DNA of 64,000 nucleotides. Origin: DATJLY01 sp963773665. Lineage in GTDB: Bacteria > Pseudomonadota > Alphaproteobacteria > ATCC43930 > CGMCC-115725. The position numbers and the translations under genes are program-made. Of the stretch, positions 49,538-61,278 are shown in pieces; within the stretch, counting starts at the first letter, position 1, and the number at the start of each line of letters is the position of its first letter. The notes under the pieces are model-generated. The model saw only the letters and a program-made list of their open reading frames with translations, was not told the origin of the DNA and made no database searches. The stretch lies in contig CAVZBZ010000001.1 in NCBI GenBank assembly GCA_963773665.1, positions 558,001-622,000 of the forward strand. Direction: 5' to 3'.

Positions 49538-50945
49538 CTATCTCTCGCGCAGGCTTTCGTGCTGGAAGCGCAGGAGCGGCGACAGGAGGTAGGAGATGAC
49601 GCGGCGCTGGCCGGTCTTGATCTCGACCGTGACGGCCATGCCGGGCGCGAGCCGCACGTTGCGGCCGTCGATGTTCATCGCGGTCTGGTCGAGCGAGACG
49701 CGCGCGGCATAGGAGAGCGAGCCCGGATCGGGCGTGCTTTCGCTCTGCTGCGAGCGCGCCTGTTGCGGCGACTGCTGCGATTGCTGCGTCACGGCGTCAG
49801 CCGACACGCTTTCGACGACGCCGTGCAAAAGCCCGTATTTCGTGAAATTGAAGGTATCGACCTTGACCTCGGCCGGCTGGCCCTCGTGGACGAAGCCCAC
49901 GTCGAGGTTCGACACCATCGCCTCGACCTCGATCTTGCTGTCCTGCGGCACGATCTCGAGAAGCGGCTGCGCCGGCGTCACGACGCCGCCGATCGTGTGC
50001 ACGGCGAGCTGCTGCACCACGCCGTCAACCGGCGCGCTCAGCACCTGGAGGCGCGAGCGCTCCTTGGCCTTGATCACGTCCTGGGCGAGCCCCGCCTCTT
50101 TCTGCTCGGCCGCGGCAAGCTCGGCATAGCGCGTGCGGCGGTATTCCTGGATGGTCTGCGCGCGCGCGTCGTCGATCGCCTGGAGCGCGGCCCCGGCCTC
50201 GGCGAGGTGGCTTTGCTCGACCGGCAATTCCTTTTGCTGCTGCACGAGATCGGACAGCGTCTCGAGATAGGTGATCTTCGAGCCGTAGCCCTGATCGGCG
50301 AGATATTTCCTGATATCGACGCGCTGCTGCAGGATCGGGATCATGGCCTCGAGCTTCGCCACCGTGTCGGCATAGGACTGGCGCTCGGCCGTCTTGCCGG
50401 CGCGCTGGCGGTCGAGCGATGCGAGCTTGGCGCGCTGCTCGGCATCGAGGCTTTGCAGGAGCTGGCGCTGGGTCGCGACCAGATTTTGCGGCGCGTCCGG
50501 CGGCGGATCGAACGCGGCCACGGGATCGTCGCCGGGCGCCAGCGCCGCGCGCAGCCGCGCGACATCGAGGCGCGAGGCCATGAGGTCGCTTTCGAGATGC
50601 TCGAGATCGGCATTGCTGGTGGTCGGGTCGAGCTCGATCAGCACCTGGCCCGCCTTGACCGCCTGCCCGTCCTCGACATGGATGGCGCGGACCGTGCCGA
50701 TCTCGAGCGGCTGCACGATCTTGGTGCGGCCCGAGGGCACGATCTTGCCGGTGGCGGTCGCGACGATATCGACCTGGCCGATCGACGCCCACGCGAGCGC
50801 CAGCGCGAACAGCAGCGCGATCGTCAGCGAAATGGCGCGGCCGATGGGCGAGGGCGGCGTCTCGACGATCTCGAGCGCGGCCGGCAGGAAGGCGATCTCG
50901 TCGCGCGCGCGCGCGACCGCCGTCTGACGCCGCGGCACGAGCGCC

Positions 50946-50959
<14 letters not shown>
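49538..50959 (-). CDS. type I secretion periplasmic adaptor (HlyD family)
   Basis: 473 residues. A single N-terminal membrane segment (ISLTIALLFALALAWASIG, about 43-61) is followed by 'VDIVATATGKIVPSGRTKIV', the split biotinyl-lipoyl fold, a long coiled coil (about 110-300) and the C-terminal HlyD signature region 'FVHEGQPAEVKVDTFNFTKY' with 'LAPGMAVTVEIKTGQRRVIS'. It links the ABC transporter to a TolC-like duct. It overlaps hlyB by 14 bases. A Gln/Ser-rich insertion (TQQSQQSPQQARSQQS) in the C-terminal barrel region is unusual. Confidence 0.9.
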
Positions 50960-53087
<2,128 letters not shown>

Positions 53088-53142
53088 ACCCTTCTTCGCC
53101 GGGAAAAGCCTCTACCCCAACCCTATGGTTAATTTAGCGCGC

Positions 53143-53157
53143 TTAATGTTGTCTTAA
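53143..53157. promoter_or_regulatory. CtrA-like box TTAA-N7-TTAA upstream of hlyB
   Basis: TTAA (53143-53146), 7 bases, TTAA (53154-53157), the consensus layout for the alphaproteobacterial cell-cycle regulator CtrA, located 56 bases before the hlyB start. It lies between the inter-gene hairpin and hlyB, so hlyB-hlyD may have their own cell-cycle-linked promoter. Only pattern evidence. Confidence 0.35.
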
Positions 53158-53193
53158 TGCGAAATTCGCGCGCGCAACAAGGGCCGGAAAAGG

Positions 53194-53224
53194 CCGGGCC
53201 GGCGCCCTAGGGGAGCCGGCCCGG
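53194..53224 (-). terminator. hairpin between the secretion substrate and hlyB
   Basis: Perfect 10-bp stem CCGGGCCGGC / GCCGGCCCGG with an 11-base loop. In minus orientation it is followed by CCTTTTCC. It sits 33 bases past the substrate stop and 107 bases before hlyB. Partial terminators at this position are known in RTX operons, where they keep substrate mRNA in excess over transporter mRNA. Confidence 0.6.
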
Positions 53225-53256
53225 AATTCACGCCGCAAAGACCCTCGCGGCTTCGC

Positions 53257-55944
53257 TCAGCTGCCGCAGCCCGCGTTGGCGATCCACTGGCTGTTGTCCT
53301 GGGTGCAGCCGGTGTTGCCGTAGCTGCTGCCGCCGCACGAGCCGCCGTCGCCGCCCGAGCCGCCGCAGCTGCTGCCGCCGGAGGCCGAGCCCGTGTTGCA
53401 GCCGGTGTTGCTCGAGCCGCAGCCATTGTCGTCGTCGCCGCCGCAGCCGCTGGTTTGGCCGCCGCAGCCCGTGCCGCCGGTCGGCGGCGCGGTATAGGTG
53501 ATGAGCGTGTCGGCGACGACATTGCCGTTGGCGTCGTAGGTGGTGCTGTTCACACCTTGCGTAACCGCGAGGGTGGGATCGGAAAGAACGCCGCCCTCGA
53601 GGCTCGCCGCCGAGTTGGCGATGCCGTTGTCGGTGCCGAACTGGAAGTCCCCGGCAATGAACTGGCCGAACAGGTTGACGGAGAGAAGGCTCACGAAGCT
53701 GCTGCCCGAGCCGGTGCCGAAATCCCAGGTCTGCGTTCCGGTGGGACCCGACTGGGTGCCGTCGAGCTGCGCCGTCGTCATCGTCCCGGTCGCAATGTCG
53801 GTCACGTCGATCGCGTTGAGCGCCGGTCCCTGCTGCTGCTGCGAGCCGCAACCCGAGCTGTAACCGGAGCCGCAGCCGTTATCGTCGCCGCCGCAGCCGT
53901 CATCGCCGTCGCCCGAACCCCACGAGCCCGAGCCCGAGGACTGGCTGCCCTGCGAGCTGCCGCCGAAATTCACGATCACCGAGCCGCCGAGGTCCGTGCT
54001 CGTGTCCTGGACGAGACTGCCGCGCTGGCAGTTCAGCACGTAGGTGTCGAACGAACCGGATGCGCCCGTGACATCGCCGCTGCCGGTGAGGTAATCGCCC
54101 CAGTTGCCCGACCAGCTCGTGCCATCGAACGAGGCGGTGCTGAGGCCGCTGCCGGCGATCAGCGTGTCGTTGCCGCTGCCGCCGATCGCGGTGTCGGCGA
54201 CGCCGCTGCCGAGCTCCAGCACGTTGTTGTCGCCGGAGCCGGTTACGAACCCGTATGGGAACTCGATGCCGTTGACGGGCGAGATGGCGAAGATCGGCTG
54301 GATGCTGCCGATGCCGAGGAGATCGCCAGTGCCGCTGCCGCACGAGAGCAGGTTGTTGTTGCCCGCGGCGATCATGGCCCCGTCGCCCGCGCCAATGCCG
54401 GTGGCGATCGTGTTGTGGTCGCCGCCGCCGGTGCCCATCGCCAGGTCGTTGGCGCCGTCGCCGAGCGTGATCAGGTTGCTGCTGCCGTCGGTGAAGCTGA
54501 CCGTGTCGCCGGCGCCGTCGCCGACATTGACGAGCGTGTTGTTGCCGTCGAGCCAATTGACCACGTCGCCGCCGCCGTTACCGGTATAGACGGAATTGTA
54601 GTCGCCGCTCATGAAGCCGATGGCATCGCCCGTGCCGCCGCCGACGATGAACGTGTTGGAGCCGAGCGTATTGGCAAGCGTCGAGAGCGACGCATTGCCG
54701 CTCGATATGAAAAGCGAGTCGCCGCCGCCACTGCCGGCCACGAGGATGTTGTAGGAGCCGGAACTGACGCTCAGCGAGTCGTTGCTGCCGTTGCCGGCGA
54801 TGATCGTGTTGTGGTCGCCGGTGCCGATCGAGAGCACGTTGCCCCCCGAGGTGGCCGCCGTCGTGTCCTTGGTCTCGAGGAAATTGTCGCTGCCGTTGGT
54901 GATGCTGAGCGTGGCGCCGCCGCCGCTGCCGGCGATGAGCGTGTTCTTGTTGTTGGCGATGCCGGCCGCGGCCCCGACGCTGAGAGTGTCGCCCATGCCG
55001 TTGCCGGTCTGGAGCCAGTTCGAGTTCGAGGCAGCGAGGTTGGTCACGCTGCCGACGCTGAGCGAAACGCTGTTGCCGCCGCCGGCGACGAGGACGTTGC
55101 TGCTGCCCTGGAAGATCGAGAGCATGTCGCCGCTGCCGCCGCCGACCTTGAGGAGGTTGGCGTTGGACGCGCCGCTGGCGTCGCCAACCATCTCGACATC
55201 GCCGCTGGCATTGCCTTCGATCAGCGAATTGTTGGTGCCGGTGCCGAGGACGGTGAGCGTGTTCCCAGGATTGCCGGCAACGTCGGCGGTTTGCAGCAGG
55301 TTGCCGCTCGAGCTCTGGCCCGCCTCGCCGACCGTCAGGTGGTCGTTGCCGCCCGAGCCGTCATAGAGCCAGTTGCTGTTGCCGAAATCGACCGTGAGCG
55401 TGTCGTTGCCGGCGCTGGTGCCGCCCGCGTTGCCGGCATAGAGCGTGTTGAAATTGCCGCCGGCAGCGCCGACCGTGATCGTGTCGCCGGTCGTGGGGTC
55501 GGCCATGGTTCCGTTATAGACGACGAACGTGTCGTTGCTGCCGCCGTTGTCCGAGATGGTCGCGTTGGCATCGGACGCGAGCCCGCCGCCGAGATCGACC
55601 GTCGTTTTGTTCTCGGGGATCACGCTGCTATCGATCGCGCCCGAGGCGTCCGTGACCTTGCCGGTGACCGTCACGCCGCTGCCGACGTGGCTCGAGGCCC
55701 CGGCGCTGGAGTCCTCGGCGCTGGCGTTATCAACATAGTGGCCATTATCGGCGACGCCGCTGCCGTCCGTGGCGCCGTCAGTGCCCGCGAGAGAGATCGC
55801 CGTGAGGACGAAGCTCGGATCGGCGCAGCCCTGCGTGTAGGTCCCGCAGTTGTTGCCGCCATAGTTGTTGCCGAAGTTGTTGCCGAAGTTGTTGCCGAAA
55901 TTCTGGGTCCAACCGCCGCTCCAGCAAAAGCCGCCGTCGCTCAT
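53257..55944 (-). CDS. Gly/Asn/Ser-rich repeat protein, probable type I secretion substrate
   Basis: 895 residues from ATG 55944 (GGGAG eight bases upstream; ATG 55959 lacks one). No signal peptide. N-terminus has tandem FGNN units (residues about 13-32). The main part is about 500 residues of degenerate repeats of the form 'GxGNNTLxxGxGxGDxxSxxxGxxN', with one RTX-like 'IGGSGNDTLIAGSGLS'. The last 270 residues include Cys-Gly-rich stretches (GCGGDDNGCGSGYSSGCG and near the end). Acidic and secreted-looking. It lies directly upstream of hlyB-hlyD, so it is the likely exported cargo, an adhesin or matrix protein. Family not recognised as a whole. Confidence 0.75.
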   Translation of the reverse strand: MSDGGFCWSGGWTQNFGNNFGNNFGNNYGGNNCGTYTQGCADPSFVLTAISLAGTDGATDGSGVADNGHYVDNASAEDSSAGASSHVGSGVTVTGKVTDASGAIDSSVIPENKTTVDLGGGLASDANATISDNGGSNDTFVVYNGTMADPTTGDTITVGAAGGNFNTLYAGNAGGTSAGNDTLTVDFGNSNWLYDGSGGNDHLTVGEAGQSSSGNLLQTADVAGNPGNTLTVLGTGTNNSLIEGNASGDVEMVGDASGASNANLLKVGGGSGDMLSIFQGSSNVLVAGGGNSVSLSVGSVTNLAASNSNWLQTGNGMGDTLSVGAAAGIANNKNTLIAGSGGGATLSITNGSDNFLETKDTTAATSGGNVLSIGTGDHNTIIAGNGSNDSLSVSSGSYNILVAGSGGGDSLFISSGNASLSTLANTLGSNTFIVGGGTGDAIGFMSGDYNSVYTGNGGGDVVNWLDGNNTLVNVGDGAGDTVSFTDGSSNLITLGDGANDLAMGTGGGDHNTIATGIGAGDGAMIAAGNNNLLSCGSGTGDLLGIGSIQPIFAISPVNGIEFPYGFVTGSGDNNVLELGSGVADTAIGGSGNDTLIAGSGLSTASFDGTSWSGNWGDYLTGSGDVTGASGSFDTYVLNCQRGSLVQDTSTDLGGSVIVNFGGSSQGSQSSGSGSWGSGDGDDGCGGDDNGCGSGYSSGCGSQQQQGPALNAIDVTDIATGTMTTAQLDGTQSGPTGTQTWDFGTGSGSSFVSLLSVNLFGQFIAGDFQFGTDNGIANSAASLEGGVLSDPTLAVTQGVNSTTYDANGNVVADTLITYTAPPTGGTGCGGQTSGCGGDDDNGCGSSNTGCNTGSASGGSSCGGSGGDGGSCGGSSYGNTGCTQDNSQWIANAGCGS

Positions 55945-56202
55945 CGCCGCGTCTCCCATGTCGAATGAAAAGCGAGTATCGAATCGCCCCCTGTGCGAAA
56001 ACCAGTACGCCCGCTGGCGGATGCGAACAAGATTAATATGCGTAAACTCGCCACTAGACTGTTCCCTATCGCGCGAAATTCAGGAAATTAGCGTAATAAA
56101 TACGCCGAAAACTGGCGAAAGGATCACGTCGCCGGGCGGTATTTGCCGCGTTAACCTTGGTTTCATGGACAATTAAGCAGACTGGGGGAAAGGGATTGTG
56201 GT

Positions 56203-57687
56203 GTGGCGCTAGGAAAAATCCTCATCCAGAGCGAAGCCGCGAAGCAAAGCGAAGCGCTGCCCGCCTCGGCCCGCCGCGCTCTCGTCTCGCTGCCGCTCGC
56301 GCTGGGGCTGCTGAACTTCGTCCTCGGCCTTGCTTCCGCGGGCAAGCGGCTCGACGACCCGGACACGATGCTGCACGTCGTGATCGGGCGCTGGGTGCTC
56401 GCGCACCATGCCGTGCCGCACGTCGATTTCCTCACCCATTCGATGCCGGGGCAGAAATGGGTCGCGCACGAATGGCTCGGCGGCGTCGTCTCGGCGCTGT
56501 TCTACGACGCGGCCGGGTTCCAGGGCCTGGTCTGCATGGCGAGCCTCGGCCTTGCCGCGGCGATCGCGATCTTCGCCCGCGCGCTGTTGCGCTATTACAA
56601 TCCTGCGCAGACGATCGTCATCGCGGCGCTTGCCTGGATCGTGATCTCGCCGCACTGGCTGGCGCGCCCGCACATGGTGGCGCTGCCGCTCATGGTGTGG
56701 TGGATGGCGCTGCTCGTCCAGGCGCGCGAGAAGGGCCGCGCGCCGCCCTTGGCCGCCGCGCTCATCATGATCGCGTGGGTCAATCTGCACGGCACGTTCC
56801 TCGTCGGCATCGGCTTCGCCGGGCTGTTCACGGTCGAGGCGGTGCTGATGACGAGCGGCGAGGCGGCGCGGATCAAGGCGGCGAAGGAGTGGGCTTGCTT
56901 CACGCTCGCGTCGATGGCGGCGACGCTCGTCACGCCCAACGGCATCGAGGCCTATCTCCTGCCGATGCGGCTCCTCGACATGAAGTTCGCGCTCTCGATG
57001 CTGATCGAATGGAAGAGCATCGATTTCCAGCACCTCTCGACGCTCGAGATCTGGCTCCTCCTCGCGCTCGGCACGATGATGTGGCGCGGCGTCAGGCTGC
57101 CGTTCGTGCGCGTCCTCATGCTGCTGCTGCTGTTCGCCATAAGCCTGCAGCATGCGCGCAACGGCGATCTCATCGCCTTCATCGCGCCGCTCCTGGCCGC
57201 GCCTTGGGCCGGCGCGCAGCTTGCGCACGGCAAAGGCGGCGACTGGCTCGACCGGTTCGCTCGGCCCGCGTCGGCGCGCGGGATGGCGCTCGCGGCGCTA
57301 TTGGCCTTTGCCGCCGAGGCCGTGGCGGCGCAGTTTCCCCTGGGCCCTGAGCCCAAATACGCGCCCGAGGCCGCCCTCCGCGCGGTCCAAGAGGCGCATA
57401 TCGCGGGGCCGGTGTTCAACGACTATAATTTCGGCGACTATTTGATCTTCAACGGCATCAAGACCTTCATCGACGGCCGCGCCGACATGTTCGGCGACCC
57501 GTTCATCAAGCGCTATTACGAGGCCGTGCACGGGCAGAGCGACGATCTGCCGGCGCTGCTCGACGAATACAAGATCGCGTGGACGATCTTTCCCGCCGAC
57601 GCGCGCGCCGTCACGCTCATCGACCGCCTGCCCGGATGGCGCCGGCTCTATGCCGACAAGACCGCGGTCGTGCAGGTGCGCGAGTAG
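56203..57687 (+). CDS. multi-pass membrane protein, possible GT-C-type glycosyltransferase
   Basis: 494 residues from GTG 56203 with 9-11 predicted membrane segments. After the first helix comes an acidic lumenal loop 'GKRLDDPDTMLHVVIGRWVL', then 'HVDFLTHSMPGQKWVAHEWL'. That DxD-like loop and 'WVAHEWLG' with a C-terminal soluble domain ('AGPVFNDYNFGDYLIFNGIK', 'TFIDGRADMFGDPFIKRYYE') match a family of uncharacterised membrane proteins in proteobacteria. A role in lipid-linked sugar transfer is inferred from topology only. Confidence 0.6.
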   Translation: MALGKILIQSEAAKQSEALPASARRALVSLPLALGLLNFVLGLASAGKRLDDPDTMLHVVIGRWVLAHHAVPHVDFLTHSMPGQKWVAHEWLGGVVSALFYDAAGFQGLVCMASLGLAAAIAIFARALLRYYNPAQTIVIAALAWIVISPHWLARPHMVALPLMVWWMALLVQAREKGRAPPLAAALIMIAWVNLHGTFLVGIGFAGLFTVEAVLMTSGEAARIKAAKEWACFTLASMAATLVTPNGIEAYLLPMRLLDMKFALSMLIEWKSIDFQHLSTLEIWLLLALGTMMWRGVRLPFVRVLMLLLLFAISLQHARNGDLIAFIAPLLAAPWAGAQLAHGKGGDWLDRFARPASARGMALAALLAFAAEAVAAQFPLGPEPKYAPEAALRAVQEAHIAGPVFNDYNFGDYLIFNGIKTFIDGRADMFGDPFIKRYYEAVHGQSDDLPALLDEYKIAWTIFPADARAVTLIDRLPGWRRLYADKTAVVQVRE

Positions 57688-57690
57688 GCC

Positions 57691-59016
57691 CTACTCGACC
57701 AGCTTGGTCGAGCCGGTGGTCATGCCCTTGACGCCGGTGCCGGTGCAGTTCGCGTAGAAATTCGTCGTGCCGGAGAAGTTCACCGTGTAGCCCACGAGCT
57801 GCGTGCATTGCGTGCTGCTGGTGCTGGCCGAGCCCGAGTAGCTCACCGACTGGGCCGGGAAATACATGGCGCCCGAGATCGACTGGGTCGAAGAGCCGGC
57901 GATGACGTTGCAGTTCGTCACCCCGCTCTGGACGCAGGTCGAGGCGGTGCGATCCTGGTAGATCGCGAGCCCCGCGGTCGGGCCGGTGGTGGGCGCGGTG
58001 ATTTTCATGGTCGGCGCGGTCGTTCCGCTCTCCTGCACTTGGCCGACATGGGTGCTGCCGGCGCTGCTCGTGAGGATGATCGAGACGCCGCCGGTGCCGT
58101 TCAGCGTCGCGCCGCTCTGCACACTCAGATTCCCGGAATTGATGACGTAGATGCCGGGGCTGAGCGTGAGCGTGGCGTTCGCGCCGACGGTGAGAGTGCC
58201 GCAGAAGACATAGGGCGTGGTGGGCGAGCTCGGCGTGATGGTCGCCGTTGTCGTCACTTGGTAATTCGTCTTGTTGCAGCCGGAATAGGAGGGGATCGTC
58301 TGGCTCGCCCACGGGTCCGGTACGGCCGAGCCGCCCTGGACGATGCCTTTCGTGGCGGTGAAGGTGCCGGTGCCGGTATTGGTGTAGTGGCCGACGATGT
58401 TGGCGGAGTAGGCCGTGATGCTGGCGCTGCCGCTCAAATTCAGCGCGCTGCTGCTCGAGGAATTGATGTCGATGCCGCAGCTGTTGAGGTTGAGCGTGGC
58501 GCCGCCCGAATCGCTGATGTCGGTAACGTTGCCCTTGTCGAGCGCCATGACGCACGGGCCGCCGCTGCTGCCCGGGAGCGCCACGGCGCGCGCCGAGATG
58601 CTCGGCGCCGAGGTGAGGAAAAGCTGCGAGAACAGCATCGACTGCGTCTCGCTGACGACGACCTCGTAGGCCTGGCCGTTGCTCGTGTAGCCGCCGGCCT
58701 TCGGCGGATTGTTGACCTTGACGACGATGCTGCCGGTGCCGTCGGTATAGCCGTATCGCGCGGTGATGGCCTTGGCGGCGGACTGGGCGCCGCCCGAATT
58801 GCCCGCGGCATTGGCGGTCGCCGCGGTGAAGGCCGCGGCGTCGGCCGCGGCCTGCATGTTGCGCTTGGCGACGTACCACATGGTCGCCTCGGTGCCGAGG
58901 CCGGCCGCGCCGAGGAGCCCGGTAAGCGCCACCGCCGTCAGCACGGCGACGCCGCCCGTGCGATCCGACAGAAGCCGCTTCAGGTGCCGAACGAGCGCGC
59001 GTGCAGATTCTGCCAT
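57691..59016 (-). CDS. TadG-like protein (TadE/G N-terminus), Ser/Thr-rich
   Basis: 441 residues from ATG 59016 (MAESARALVRHLKRLLS; other ATGs at 59025, 59040 and 59049). The N-terminal 'DRTGGVAVLTAVALTGLLGA' then AGLGTEATMWYVAKRNMQAA matches the TadE/TadG Flp-pilus assembly signature with one membrane helix. The remainder is a Gly/Ser/Thr/Asn-rich beta-type extracytoplasmic region with Cys pairs ('GCNKTNYQV', 'TNCNVIAGSS'). No tad ATPase or secretin genes are present in the window. Same-strand neighbour is a longer paralogue. Confidence 0.75.
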   Translation of the reverse strand: MAESARALVRHLKRLLSDRTGGVAVLTAVALTGLLGAAGLGTEATMWYVAKRNMQAAADAAAFTAATANAAGNSGGAQSAAKAITARYGYTDGTGSIVVKVNNPPKAGGYTSNGQAYEVVVSETQSMLFSQLFLTSAPSISARAVALPGSSGGPCVMALDKGNVTDISDSGGATLNLNSCGIDINSSSSSALNLSGSASITAYSANIVGHYTNTGTGTFTATKGIVQGGSAVPDPWASQTIPSYSGCNKTNYQVTTTATITPSSPTTPYVFCGTLTVGANATLTLSPGIYVINSGNLSVQSGATLNGTGGVSIILTSSAGSTHVGQVQESGTTAPTMKITAPTTGPTAGLAIYQDRTASTCVQSGVTNCNVIAGSSTQSISGAMYFPAQSVSYSGSASTSSTQCTQLVGYTVNFSGTTNFYANCTGTGVKGMTTGSTKLVE

Positions 59017-59128
59017 GGCAAGCATCCCCGCGATTCCCATGGGGTCCATGCCAGCATCGCGACCCTTAACGAAGCTTCAATCCGGCAATGCGAAATGTCG
59101 CAAGACGCGGCAAATTTTAGCGATCGTC

Positions 59129-61225
59129 TCAGTTGCTGAGCGCGGCGCTATAGATCGGCGTGCTGCTCGAGGTCTGATTGATCGCCGTGGTGCCGACATT
59201 GGTGCAGTTCTGCCCGAGACCGGCGTTGCCGACGAGATCGAGCGAGTCGGCGACGAGCTGCAGGCAGCCGGTGCTGTTGCTGGCGTTGCCCTTGAGGTTC
59301 ACGGCGTAGGACGGAAGGTCGATCGCGCCATAGACCTGGAGCGTGCCGTTGCCCGTGATGCTGAGCGTCGAACTGCCGTTCGTGGCGTTGACGGTCGCCT
59401 TCGAGCAGCTCTGCGTGCTGGCGATGACGAGGCCGGAAAAAGTGCCGCTGTTGGGCGGAACGAGATAGAGGTTGCCGTTGCCGCTGAACGAGAACTGGGC
59501 GCAATCGGTCGAGCCGCTGCCGCTGTCGGATCCGCTCGAACCCAAAAGCACGATCGTCACGCCGTCGCCGGTGACGAACCCGTCGCTCGGCGTCGTGCAG
59601 GAATAGGGATTGCCGTTGCAATCGGGCTGCAGCGTGCCGGTCGAGGAGAAGGGCGGGGTATAAAACACCGCATTGCCGGCGCCGGTGAATTGTCCGCCGA
59701 CATAGAACGTGTCGCCGGTTTGCGACGACGACGCCGCGGCGCTCAAGGTCACCGTCGTGCCGCTCGCGATCGACGAGATCGTGGTGCCGACCGGGAGGGC
59801 GCCGGCGGAATCGCTGATCGCCATGCCGGCCGCCCATGACACGCCGGCGGCGGTCACGCTCGTGCTGAAGGTGACGGTCTTGCTCCCGCTCGTGGTGTTG
59901 GCGGTCTCCTTGGTCAGCATCGGGCAGATGAAATAGACGCCGGGCATGAGCTTCACGGCGGCGTTGCTGCTGGCGACGATGCTCTGGTAGTAGCCGGCGA
60001 CGAGCGTCGCGCTCGCCGTGATATTGTTGGCAGTCTGGTTGGCCGAGAACACCACGGGCTTGAGGCTGCCGCTTGCAGTCGCGCTGTTCGAAATGGTCAC
60101 CGTGCTGCCGTTGACCGCGGTGATGAGGTTGGTGGTCGGCAGCGTGGCGGTCAGGTTGGAGCCGACGGCGAACATGCCGGCGGCGACGCCGGTGGTGCTG
60201 GCGACGGTGGTGAGGCTGCCGCTGCCGCTGGTGGTGGTATCCGTCGTCGTGACGCTGCCGCAATTGCCCGACGTGGCCGACGCGACGGTCGCGACCTTGC
60301 CGCTGAGCTGGGCGGCGTAGGGATTGACGGTGGTGACGCCGCCCGAGATCGTGCCCGTGACCTTGGCGTTCGACGAGGTCGAATCGCTGCCCGAGCCGTT
60401 GGCGAGATAGATGTGCGAGAACGTGATCTGCGCGTTGCCCGTGAGCGTCAAGGCGCCGGCATTCGGATCGTTGATGGCGAGGTTGCAGTTGGTGCCGGTC
60501 AGGGACGCGTTGCCGGTGAGGTCGGTCGATTGCGCCACGTTCGCCGTGTCGGTCACGAGAACGCAGGCATTGCCGGTCTCGGTGGCGGGCGAGGTCGAGA
60601 CGGTGATGGCGCCCACGGCGCGCGCCTTGATCGTGACCGGACTGCTCAGCAGCACGCGGGAAAAGAGCTGCTGCGGCATCTGCGAGACGATCACCTCGAT
60701 ATAGCACGGGTTGCCCGTGGTCGGCGGGCAGGTGGAGACGCCGGCAGAAGGTCCGGTCGAGGGCGGATTGTTGACTTGGACGCAATTCGTCCCGACCGAC
60801 GGCGTGGTGACGCTGCACGAAGTGGCGCCGCTCGTCGTGGCGCACGACGAGGTGGTGACGCCGGACGGGGAATCGGTGCAGGTCGTGGCGCTCGCGAGGC
60901 TCGCGCCCAAGCCGTAATTGGCGGCGACGGCGATCGCCTGGTTCTGCGCCGAATTCATGGTCGCGCTGGTGGCCGGCGCGCCCACCCCGGCGTAATAGAC
61001 GGCCGCGCTGAACGCGGCGTTGTCGGCGCCGGTCTGTTCCATCTGCTGGTCGTAGAGCCACAAGCCCGCCTCGGTGCCGAGGCCGACGAAGCCGGTCAGC
61101 ACCGGCAGCAGCAGCGCCACGATCATCGAGTAATTGCCGCGCCGGTCGCGCCGCAGCCGCCGGCCGAGCCCGCCGAGCGCGGCAAGGGGCCTGGAGAAGA
61201 TTCGGAACCGCCGCGATGGATGCAT
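59129..61225 (-). CDS. large TadG-like protein (TadE/G N-terminus)
   Basis: 698 residues from ATG 61225 (GTG 61240 possible). 'LRRDRRGNYSMIVALLLPVL' then TGFVGLGTEAGLWLYDQQ is the TadG-type anchor, with 'MEQTGADNAAFSAAVYYAGV' typical of the helix that follows. About 600 residues of Ser/Thr/Gly-rich beta sequence follow with repeats such as 'LTGNASLTGTNCNLAINDPN' and 'VNATNGSSTLSITGNGTLQV'. Longer than most TadG proteins. Probably envelope-anchored and surface exposed. Paralogue of 57691-59016. Confidence 0.75.
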   Translation of the reverse strand: MHPSRRFRIFSRPLAALGGLGRRLRRDRRGNYSMIVALLLPVLTGFVGLGTEAGLWLYDQQMEQTGADNAAFSAAVYYAGVGAPATSATMNSAQNQAIAVAANYGLGASLASATTCTDSPSGVTTSSCATTSGATSCSVTTPSVGTNCVQVNNPPSTGPSAGVSTCPPTTGNPCYIEVIVSQMPQQLFSRVLLSSPVTIKARAVGAITVSTSPATETGNACVLVTDTANVAQSTDLTGNASLTGTNCNLAINDPNAGALTLTGNAQITFSHIYLANGSGSDSTSSNAKVTGTISGGVTTVNPYAAQLSGKVATVASATSGNCGSVTTTDTTTSGSGSLTTVASTTGVAAGMFAVGSNLTATLPTTNLITAVNGSTVTISNSATASGSLKPVVFSANQTANNITASATLVAGYYQSIVASSNAAVKLMPGVYFICPMLTKETANTTSGSKTVTFSTSVTAAGVSWAAGMAISDSAGALPVGTTISSIASGTTVTLSAAASSSQTGDTFYVGGQFTGAGNAVFYTPPFSSTGTLQPDCNGNPYSCTTPSDGFVTGDGVTIVLLGSSGSDSGSGSTDCAQFSFSGNGNLYLVPPNSGTFSGLVIASTQSCSKATVNATNGSSTLSITGNGTLQVYGAIDLPSYAVNLKGNASNSTGCLQLVADSLDLVGNAGLGQNCTNVGTTAINQTSSSTPIYSAALSN

Positions 61226-61278
61226 GGAAATCTCACGCACCTCTCGACCTTATACGATGGCGGGAGCGGCGCGGATTT

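Noticed and set aside
53455..55968. 837-codon plus-strand open frame opposite the secretion substrate
   Set aside because: No family pattern; arises from the repeat-rich GC-biased minus-strand gene, which has a ribosome-binding site and operon context.
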